From the NCBI GenBank assembly GCA_022843505.1, contig JALHNN010000048.1:1-10939 (forward strand): 10,939 bases of DNA. The letters are read 5' to 3'. Every line of letters begins with the position of its first letter. Positions within the stretch are counted from its first letter, which is position 1. The notes below the pieces were generated by a model. It did not search any database. It was not told where the DNA came from and saw nothing but the letters and a program-made list of their open reading frames with translations. The DNA comes from Sulfuritalea sp. GTDB lineage: Bacteria > Pseudomonadota > Gammaproteobacteria > Burkholderiales > Rhodocyclaceae. Made by a program: the position numbers and the translations under genes. Shown piece by piece: positions 6,098 to 10,939 of this stretch.

Positions 6098-6346
6098 TCA
6101 GCCTGTATCGTCGCGACGCCGGTTGATCTCGGCGGGACCCAGTTGCAGAAACCAGGTCATCAGGCTCGATGCGGCGCAGGCGAGCCAGAAGCCGAGAAAG
6201 CCGATGGAATAAGTTGCAAGCTTCGAATAATGCACCGGCTCGCCGAAGAGATAGAGCTCCTGCGGATCGACCACGGTGAAGAACACGCCTTCGGCGATCC
6301 CGGCAACCACGAACGACGGCCACAACACCAACAGCACCTTGAGCAT
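6098..6346 (-). CDS. Small two-helix membrane protein after fixH (unknown function)
   Basis: From the ATG at 6344-6346 this encodes 82 aa with two membrane helices (about 3-26 and 44-68) joined by a loop DPQELYLFGEPVHYS, ending in the charged tail NRRRDDTG. I do not recognise a named family. An alternative TTG start five codons upstream is rejected because it overlaps a strong GGAGGA ribosome site placed 7 bases before the ATG. It is the last gene of the ccoG-fixH-DUF3149 minus-strand group, 43 bases after the DUF3149 stop, in a position where ccoI or ccoS often occurs. It has no CcoS-like cysteine motif and only one cysteine (Cys57). A role in cbb3 oxidase assembly or as an accessory subunit is a guess from position. 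Confidence 0.8.
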   Translation of the reverse strand: MLKVLLVLWPSFVVAGIAEGVFFTVVDPQELYLFGEPVHYSKLATYSIGFLGFWLACAASSLMTWFLQLGPAEINRRRDDTG

Positions 6347-6353
6347 TCTCGTC

Positions 6354-6359
6354 TCCTCC
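6354..6359 (-). promoter_or_regulatory. Strong ribosome binding site deciding the 82-aa start
   Basis: GGAGGA on the minus strand, 7 bases before the ATG at 6346. A near-ideal Shine-Dalgarno here means the in-frame TTG at 6361, which overlaps this site, is not the start. Confidence 0.75.
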
Positions 6360-6389
6360 AACGAACTCCGGGGCTTGCCGCGCTATCGC

Positions 6390-6530
6390 CTATCGGGCAT
6401 TGCGCGCATCCTCCTCGGCGTGCTTCTTGACGAAGCCCACGAGGTAGATCGCCATGACGATGACAAAGCCGATGGTAAACAGGCTGAGCAGACCGATGTC
6501 ACTACTGACAAGCAGTTTCAACGCTTCCAT
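6390..6530 (-). CDS. DUF3149 small membrane protein
   Basis: A 46-aa protein with one membrane helix (about 11-34) framed by a short N-terminus and a basic/acidic tail (KKHAEEDARNAR). The segment LLVSSDIGLLSLFTIGF (6-22) matches the DUF3149 pattern of short proteins with S-S-D-x-G-L-L-S at the helix start, a family of unknown function. The reading frame stays open to 6608, but the ATG at 6528-6530 is chosen because AAGGAGG sits 7 bases upstream and the extension overlaps the fixH coding end. It lies 25 bases after the fixH stop and is likely cotranscribed with ccoG and fixH. The family call is by pattern recognition. Confidence 0.8.
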   Translation of the reverse strand: MEALKLLVSSDIGLLSLFTIGFVIVMAIYLVGFVKKHAEEDARNAR

Positions 6531-6537
6531 GATATCG

Positions 6538-6544
6538 CCTCCTT
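6538..6544 (-). promoter_or_regulatory. Strong ribosome binding site deciding the DUF3149 start
   Basis: AAGGAGG on the minus strand, a full Shine-Dalgarno match 7 bases before the ATG at 6530. It defines the 46-aa product and rules out the longer in-frame reading from 6608. Confidence 0.8.
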
Positions 6545-6555
6545 CAGGTTGGAAA

Positions 6556-7107
6556 TCAGTTGCGAATGTCAGCCTGCGCGGGCTTGCCGTTCGCAGGCCG
6601 GGCACCAATCAGCACTTCGCCGTTGGCCGGCAGGATCACGTTGCCCAGCAGGCGCCAGGTTTTGCTCTCATCCTCGATCGCCACCAGCCAATGCCCGGAT
6701 GCGGGCAGCCGAACCGCCTGGGAATAGCTCCCCGCCGCGCCGGCCATGACCAGCGATTGGTCCAGGCCGGCGCGTGTCGGATGCGAAATGGTCACGGCAA
6801 GGCTCGGCGGCATGCTGAGCGCGGGGTCGCTTGTCTTCGGGCTGATCGACATCCTGTCCTCGGCGATGCGGATCCCGGCAACCAGGCCAAATCTTGTAGC
6901 CAATTCCGTGCGCGTAATGGTCTGATTCGCCGCCAGCCCCTTGCGGTAATAGTCCTCGGTCACGAGGCCATCGTTCGACTCAATTGCCAGCCAGGCGGTA
7001 TAGATCCCGGCGACCACGACGATCGCCGGGCCGGCCGCGAGAAACCAGGGCCAGGGCTCCTTGTACCAGGGGCGCGAAGCGTCACTTGCCGGCTTGTCGA
7101 TCTTCAT
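6556..7107 (-). CDS. fixH: FixH family protein (cbb3 oxidase assembly)
   Basis: A 183-aa single-pass membrane protein of the FixH/CcoH family, which is needed for assembly or stability of the cbb3-type cytochrome oxidase. The N-terminus PWYKEPWPWFLAAGPAIVVV (13-32) begins the only membrane helix, followed by the family signature DGLVTEDYYRKG (46-57) and a periplasmic beta-rich domain to the end. The start codon overlaps the ccoG stop by four bases (ATGA, 7104-7107), indicating translational coupling. The gene group continues with the DUF3149 and 82-aa membrane-protein genes. Identification by motif and position is secure. Confidence 0.93.
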   Translation of the reverse strand: MKIDKPASDASRPWYKEPWPWFLAAGPAIVVVAGIYTAWLAIESNDGLVTEDYYRKGLAANQTITRTELATRFGLVAGIRIAEDRMSISPKTSDPALSMPPSLAVTISHPTRAGLDQSLVMAGAAGSYSQAVRLPASGHWLVAIEDESKTWRLLGNVILPANGEVLIGARPANGKPAQADIRN

Positions 7108-8525
7108 GGCTGGAGGAAACTGGCCTTTTCATGGACCGCGACCCTGTCGTCGGCAAGGGACTTGACGTCGAAGTAGATCGGGTTGGAGCCCTTGCGGCCG
7201 GACTCGGGAGGAACGCGCACCTGTACCGAAATCGACTTTGCCGCCGCCGCCGGGACTTCGAGAATACGCTCGCCCGCGATATCTATCCCCGGCAGGCCGG
7301 TCACGCTGATTGAATAGCGGTGCGACGTCTCGGAGACGTTGATTACGTGCAGGCGATATACGTTTTCGACCAGTCCGCCTTCGACCTCGCGTGCCAGGGT
7401 GGCCCGGTCGCGAATCACGTCGACGCGCAGCGACGGCTTGGTGGCGATGCCCCAGACGAAGGCGAGGCAGATTGCGCCCAGGATGACCGTGTAGATGATC
7501 ACCCGCGGCCGGACGATATGACCGAGAATTTCCTTCCAGCCCCAGTGCGCCTCGATCGCATGCTCGGTCGAGTAGCGGATCAAGCCCTTGGGATAGCTCA
7601 TCTTCTCCATCACCTGGTCGCAGGCGTCGATGCAGGCGGCACAGCCGATGCATTCGTACTGGAGACCGTCCCGGATATCGATGCCGGTCGGGCAGACCTG
7701 GACGCAAATGCCGCAATCGACGCAATCGCCCTTGGCGATGTCCTTTGGATCGACGCCCTTCTTGCGAGCCCCGCGCGGTTCCCCGCGCTCTGTGTCATAG
7801 GTGATGGTCAGCGTGTCGGGATCGAACATGACTCCCTGGAATCGCGCATACGGACACATGTGCTTGCAGACCTGCTCCCGCATATGGCCGGCAAACAGGT
7901 AGGTGAAGGCGCCGTAGAAGAACATCCAGAATGTCTCCCATGGCCCCAGCGAAAAACTCCATGTAGCGACCCAAAGCGTCTTGATCGGCGTGAAGTAGCC
8001 GACAAAGGTAAATCCGGTCCACAACGAGAGCAGCGTCCAGGAACCGTACTTCGCGGCACGCAGCATGAACTTGCGCGCACTCATCGGCGCCGCATCGAGT
8101 TTGATCCGGGCATTGCGTTCGCCCTCGATCTTCTGCTCTATCCAGGTAAATATCTCCGTATAGACGGTTTGCGGGCAGGCGTATCCACACCACAAGCGGC
8201 CACCGACTGCGGTGAACAGGAACAGTGAATATGCCGAGATGATGAGCAGTACCGCCAGGAAGAATACGTCCTGCGGCCAGAAGATCAGGCCGAAAATGTA
8301 AAACTTCCGTTCGACAAGATCGAAAAGTACCGCCTGGCGACCGTTCCAGGGCAACCAGCACAGGCCATAGAAGATCAATTGCGTGATCCACACCAGAGCC
8401 CAGCGCCAGGTGGCGAAGATCCCGCTCACGGCCCTGGGATGGACCTTCTTGTGAACCTCGTAGAGGCTCTCCTCGACGAAGCGCGGCGTAAACTCCACGG
8501 GTGAGGATTTGGGGGCGGACGACAT
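7104..8525 (-). CDS. ccoG: CcoG/FixG/RdxA, polyferredoxin-like cbb3 oxidase assembly protein
   Basis: A 473-aa inner-membrane protein with about five helices (roughly 40-58, 85-107, 160-178, 196-213, 340-361), two 4Fe-4S clusters and a periplasmic C-terminal domain. Cluster cysteines are Cys268, 271, 274, 278 and Cys292, 295, 298, 302; additional conserved cysteines occur as CGYACP (113-118) and CKHMCP (220-225). CcoG is a cupric reductase that supplies Cu(I) for cbb3 oxidase assembly. It is separated from ccoP by an intrinsic terminator, so it needs its own promoter. No Shine-Dalgarno precedes the ATG at 8525, and a palindrome sits 4-18 bases upstream. It overlaps fixH by four bases. Length and motifs are normal for the family. 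Confidence 0.95.
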   Translation of the reverse strand: MSSAPKSSPVEFTPRFVEESLYEVHKKVHPRAVSGIFATWRWALVWITQLIFYGLCWLPWNGRQAVLFDLVERKFYIFGLIFWPQDVFFLAVLLIISAYSLFLFTAVGGRLWCGYACPQTVYTEIFTWIEQKIEGERNARIKLDAAPMSARKFMLRAAKYGSWTLLSLWTGFTFVGYFTPIKTLWVATWSFSLGPWETFWMFFYGAFTYLFAGHMREQVCKHMCPYARFQGVMFDPDTLTITYDTERGEPRGARKKGVDPKDIAKGDCVDCGICVQVCPTGIDIRDGLQYECIGCAACIDACDQVMEKMSYPKGLIRYSTEHAIEAHWGWKEILGHIVRPRVIIYTVILGAICLAFVWGIATKPSLRVDVIRDRATLAREVEGGLVENVYRLHVINVSETSHRYSISVTGLPGIDIAGERILEVPAAAAKSISVQVRVPPESGRKGSNPIYFDVKSLADDRVAVHEKASFLQP

Positions 8526-8528
8526 GAT

Positions 8529-8543
8529 TATCGTATTACGATA
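8529..8543. promoter_or_regulatory. Perfect palindrome upstream of ccoG, possible operator
   Basis: TATCGTAATACGATA (minus strand) is a perfect 7+1+7 inverted repeat ending three bases before the ccoG ATG. A -10-like TATAAG (8546-8551 on the minus strand, 5 of 6 matches) lies just upstream, so the predicted transcript start near 8539 falls inside the palindrome, as in a repressor operator. It does not match the Fnr/Dnr consensus. No clear -35 was found. Regulator unknown. Confidence 0.4.
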
Positions 8544-8560
8544 TTCTTATAGTCTTTGGC

Positions 8561-8594
8561 AAAAATACCCGGCACCGGAGATCCCGGTGCCGGG
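8561..8594 (-). terminator. Intrinsic terminator after ccoNOQP
   Basis: On the minus strand an 11-bp perfect GC-rich stem (CCCGGCACCGG / CCGGTGCCGGG, 8568-8578 and 8584-8594) with a 5-base loop is followed directly by TATTTTT (8561-8567). It starts 14 bases after the ccoP stop. This is a textbook Rho-independent terminator and separates ccoNOQP from ccoG. Confidence 0.93.
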
Positions 8595-8608
8595 TTCTTC
8601 GTGCCAGT

Positions 8609-9592
8609 CTACTTCTTTTCCGCGACCGGTGAGGGTTCTGCAGCTGTAGCCGCAGGAGCCGCAGCCGGCGCGTCTTCCTTGACACCGCCGCCCAGGCCAT
8701 AGACATAGGCGGTCAGAAGATGCACCTTGGCGTCGCCGAGGAACTCGCCGAAGGCCGGCATGCGATTGATGCGGCCCTTGGTGATCGTTTCAACGATTTC
8801 GCTTTCGGAACTGCCATAGAGCCAGGTCTTGTCGGCAAGGTTGGGGCCGACACCGAGCATGCCCTTGCCGTCCGGTCCGTGGCACGCCGCGCAGGCGACA
8901 GCAAACAGTTCCTTGCCGCGCTGTATACGAATCGAATCAGCAGCGAGGCCCGACATCGACCGTACATAGTTGGCCAGATCCTTGATTTGATCACCATTCA
9001 GGTCCGGCTTGATCCCTTTGGCCGGCATCGCGGCATCGCGGCCCTTGGCGATCGACTCCTGGATCTGCGCCGGCGTGCCGCCGAACAGCCAATCCTGGTC
9101 TGCCAGATTCGGGAAACCCTTGGCACCCCTGGCGTCAGATCCATGGCACTGCGCACAGTAGGTCAGGAACAGGCGCTGCCCCATTTCCTTCGCTTCGCTG
9201 TTGGCTGCCACGGCACGGATGTCCTGAGACTGGAACTTCTTGAAGATCGGGCCGTACTGCTCATCGGCCTTCTTCATCTCGCCTTCGTACTGACCGCGCA
9301 TGGTCCAGCCGAAGCTGCCGGCCATGTTGCCAAGGCCGGGATACAGCGCGAGATACACAAGGGCGAAAACCACGGTGATGTAGAACATCCAGCGCCACCA
9401 GTTCGGCAGCGGGTTGTTGTACTCCTCGAGGTTTTCATCCCAGACGTGTCCGGTCGTGTTGCCGGCATTCGTCTTGGCCTTGTCCTGCAGCAGCAGGAAC
9501 ACGCCGCATCCGAGCACGCTGACCAGCGTGATCACGATGACATACATGCTCCAGAAGCCGCTGACAAAATCGCTGGTATTTTTCAGATCCAT
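8609..9592 (-). CDS. ccoP: cbb3-type cytochrome c oxidase subunit III (di-haem)
   Basis: A 327-aa subunit with two N-terminal membrane helices (about 12-36 and 66-88) and two periplasmic cytochrome c domains. Haem sites are CAQCH (146-150) and CAACH (234-238), with axial methionine candidates Met189 (AMPAKG) and Met278 (RMPAFG). The HVWDENLEEYNNPLPNWW segment (49-66) between the helices is the hallmark of CcoP. CcoP passes electrons from soluble cytochromes c toward CcoN. An Ala/Pro-rich tail (about 305-327) extends past the second haem domain. AAAGGAAA precedes the ATG, 12 bases after the ccoQ stop. A strong terminator follows. Identification is certain. Confidence 0.97.
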   Translation of the reverse strand: MDLKNTSDFVSGFWSMYVIVITLVSVLGCGVFLLLQDKAKTNAGNTTGHVWDENLEEYNNPLPNWWRWMFYITVVFALVYLALYPGLGNMAGSFGWTMRGQYEGEMKKADEQYGPIFKKFQSQDIRAVAANSEAKEMGQRLFLTYCAQCHGSDARGAKGFPNLADQDWLFGGTPAQIQESIAKGRDAAMPAKGIKPDLNGDQIKDLANYVRSMSGLAADSIRIQRGKELFAVACAACHGPDGKGMLGVGPNLADKTWLYGSSESEIVETITKGRINRMPAFGEFLGDAKVHLLTAYVYGLGGGVKEDAPAAAPAATAAEPSPVAEKK

Positions 9593-9604
9593 GTCAGTTT
9601 CCTT

Positions 9605-9784
9605 TCAGTTATCGGCGTGACCCGCGCCCTTGCCCGGAACCGTCGGCGTATCGTCGTCGAGCGGCAGCCGCGCGGCCTCGTCGTAGGTCTGCTTGCGGCG
9701 ATCCGAGTAGGCCCACCAGACGATGCCCATGAATGCCACAAAGGCGAGCACCGTAACGATGGAGCGCAGGTCGTTGATGTCCAT
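9605..9784 (-). CDS. ccoQ: cbb3-type cytochrome oxidase subunit CcoQ/FixQ
   Basis: A 59-aa protein read from the ATG at 9782-9784 to TGA at 9605-9607. It begins MDINDLRSIVTVLAFVAFMG, has one membrane helix (about 8-25) and then the CcoQ-like WWAYSDRRKQTYDEAARLPL stretch (23-42) and an acidic tail. CcoQ stabilises the interaction of CcoP with the CcoNO core. It sits 4 bases after the ccoO stop and 12 bases before ccoP, the canonical position. Its ribosome site is weak, so translation is probably coupled to ccoO. Confidence 0.92.
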   Translation of the reverse strand: MDINDLRSIVTVLAFVAFMGIVWWAYSDRRKQTYDEAARLPLDDDTPTVPGKGAGHADN

Positions 9785-9788
9785 ATGC

Positions 9789-10400
9789 TTAGCGAGTCTG
9801 CTTGAGCGCTAGGCCCATGCCCTGGAGGTATGCAATCAGGGCCTGGATCTCGGTCTTGCCTTCGACAGCTTTCGGCGCATCCGCAATATCCTTGTCGGTG
9901 TAGGGAACACCGACCGCGCGCAGGGCCGCCATCTTGGCACCGATGTTCGGCTCCTTCAGCGGTCGATCAAGCCATGGGTAGGCCGGCATGTTCGACTCCG
10001 GCACCACGTCGCGCGGGTTCATCAGGTGGGTGTAATGCCACTGATCGGAATAGCGGCCGCCGACACGATGAAGGTCCGGTCCGGTGCGCTTCGACCCCCA
10101 CTGGAACGGATGGTCATAGACGAACTCCCCAGCTACCGAGTAGTGGCCGTAGCGTTCGGTCTCCGCGCGGAAAGGACGGATCATCTGCGAGTGGCAGTTG
10201 TAGCAGCCTTCGCGGATGTAGATGTCGCGTCCGGCCAGGCGTACCGGGTCGTAGGGTTTGACCAGGTTGTTCAGCGGCGTCGTGGTCGATTTCTGAAAGA
10301 ACAGCGGCACGATCTCGACCAGGCCGCCAAAGGCCACCGTGAAGATGGTTAGGACGATGAGCAGCGGTACGCTGCGTTCGATCTTGTCATGACTCAACAT
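9789..10400 (-). CDS. ccoO: cbb3-type cytochrome c oxidase subunit II (mono-haem)
   Basis: A 203-aa membrane-anchored cytochrome c. The N-terminal helix (about 11-35) is followed by the haem motif CYNCH (66-70) in the family context REGCYNCHSQMIRPFRAE, and the axial Met138 is in SNMPAYPW. The frame stays open far upstream to 10667, but that part overlaps ccoN in another frame and lacks family similarity; the ATG at 10398-10400 has AAGGAG ten bases upstream and gives the normal CcoO N-terminus (MLSHDKIERS). It follows ccoN by 32 bases. Length is normal for CcoO. Confidence 0.97.
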   Translation of the reverse strand: MLSHDKIERSVPLLIVLTIFTVAFGGLVEIVPLFFQKSTTTPLNNLVKPYDPVRLAGRDIYIREGCYNCHSQMIRPFRAETERYGHYSVAGEFVYDHPFQWGSKRTGPDLHRVGGRYSDQWHYTHLMNPRDVVPESNMPAYPWLDRPLKEPNIGAKMAALRAVGVPYTDKDIADAPKAVEGKTEIQALIAYLQGMGLALKQTR

Positions 10401-10432
10401 GATTTCATAGCTCCTTATTCTTGGCGACGGGC

Positions 10433-10939
10433 TTAGTGAACGCCGGCCGGTTCGAGAACCGGGGCATCGGTGGCCTTGCCTGCGGCCATGGTCAGGAACA
10501 TGTTCCAGGCCATGATGACCATGCCGGACAGGAACAGCACGCCGCCGAGCAGCCGGATGGTCCAGAATGGGTAGGTTGCCTTGACTGACTCGACGAACGC
10601 GTAGGTCAGCGTGCCATCCGCATTTGTCGCACGCCACATCAGGCCCTGCATCACGCCGGCAATCCACATCGAGGCGATGTAGAGCACGACGCCGATGGTG
10701 GCGACCCAGAAATGAACCTCGATCAGCTTCTTCGAGGCCATCTCCGTCTTGCCGAAGACGCGCGGCAGCAGATAGTAGGTGCAGCCGATCGCGATCATCG
10801 CCACCCAGCCAAGGGCACCGCTATGCACGTGGCCGACCGTCCAGTCGGTGTAGTGCGACAGCGCGTTCACCGTCTTGATCGACATCATCGGGCCTTCGAA
10901 GGTCGACATGCCGTAGAAGGACAGCGAGGTGATCATGAA
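10433..10939 (-). CDS. ccoN: cbb3-type cytochrome c oxidase subunit I, C-terminal part (truncated by window edge)
   Basis: The last 168 residues of CcoN, the catalytic subunit that reduces O2 at the haem b3-CuB centre. The visible part includes SFYGMSTFEGPMMSIKTVN, then SHYTDWTVGHVHSGALGW whose HVH histidines are haem ligands, and three further helices (about residues 40-58, 78-95 and 130-150 of the fragment). The segment SIKTVNALSHYTDWTVGHVH is characteristic of cbb3 rather than aa3 or bo3 oxidases. It is the first gene of ccoNOQP; its promoter lies outside the window. The N-terminal two thirds are not visible. Confidence 0.97.
   Translation of the reverse strand, partial: FMITSLSFYGMSTFEGPMMSIKTVNALSHYTDWTVGHVHSGALGWVAMIAIGCTYYLLPRVFGKTEMASKKLIEVHFWVATIGVVLYIASMWIAGVMQGLMWRATNADGTLTYAFVESVKATYPFWTIRLLGGVLFLSGMVIMAWNMFLTMAAGKATDAPVLEPAGVH

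Noticed and set aside
7320..8228. A 302-codon open frame on the plus strand opposite ccoG
   Set aside because: The ccoG frame has intact iron-sulfur motifs; the opposite frame has no domain character.
8982..8994. TTGAT-TTG-ATCAC as an Fnr-type site
   Set aside because: The spacer is 3 instead of 4 bases and it lies inside the ccoP coding region.
8720..9805. A 361-codon open frame on the plus strand opposite ccoP and ccoQ
   Set aside because: Antisense to well-identified cytochrome oxidase genes, no recognisable domain, typical GC-bias artefact.
10401..10667. N-terminal extension of ccoO by 89 codons
   Set aside because: It overlaps ccoN in a different frame, is rich in Arg/His/Pro without CcoO similarity, and the ribosome site fits the ATG at 10400.

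Overview
The window looks like chromosome of a denitrifying or microaerophilic betaproteobacterium, most plausibly Rhodocyclales-like (Azoarcus/Thauera/Dechloromonas type). This rests on the high GC content, the ccoNOQP-ccoG-fixH layout with a DUF3149 microprotein, the class I PHA synthase and the Dnr/NnrS/hemerythrin gene set. The order is inferred from gene content only. No RNA genes, mobile elements, CRISPR arrays or long repeats were seen. Every gap between genes is under about 170 bases.

Left part (1-3013): a nitric-oxide/low-oxygen response block. A truncated nnrS (minus) diverges from a Crp/Fnr-family regulator of the Dnr/NnrR type (plus). Convergent to the regulator is a minus-strand operon: hemerythrin-like protein, DUF2249 protein, then a polytopic membrane protein with NnrS/heme-copper-oxidase-like histidine motifs. 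In front of the hemerythrin gene is a near-consensus Fnr/Dnr box (TTGAC-N4-ATCAA read on the minus strand), placed correctly for activation relative to a possible -10.

Middle (3045-6054): phaC (class I polyhydroxyalkanoate synthase, minus) diverges from a universal stress protein gene and a second hemerythrin-like gene (both plus). A second Fnr/Dnr box (TTGAC-N4-ATCAA) lies between phaC and usp and is best placed to drive usp. The local regulator carries the E-xx-SR recognition-helix signature that in Fnr relatives reads TTGAT half-sites, so it could control both boxes, though a separate FNR elsewhere in the genome could do the same.

Right part (6098-10939): the cbb3-type cytochrome c oxidase locus on the minus strand. 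In transcription order it holds ccoN (truncated at the right edge), ccoO, ccoQ (59 aa), ccoP, a strong intrinsic terminator, then ccoG, fixH, a 46-aa DUF3149 protein and an 82-aa two-helix membrane protein. The expected ccoI copper ATPase and ccoS are not next to fixH. ccoG has no visible Shine-Dalgarno sequence, and a perfect 7+1+7 palindrome lies just upstream of its start.

Together the genes suggest a coordinated low-oxygen/NO programme: a high-affinity terminal oxidase with its assembly factors, NO- or O2-binding di-iron proteins, NnrS-type membrane proteins, a stress protein and carbon storage. The individual families are known. The least characterised parts are the membrane protein at 977-2272, the small proteins after fixH, and the unassigned palindrome before ccoG.
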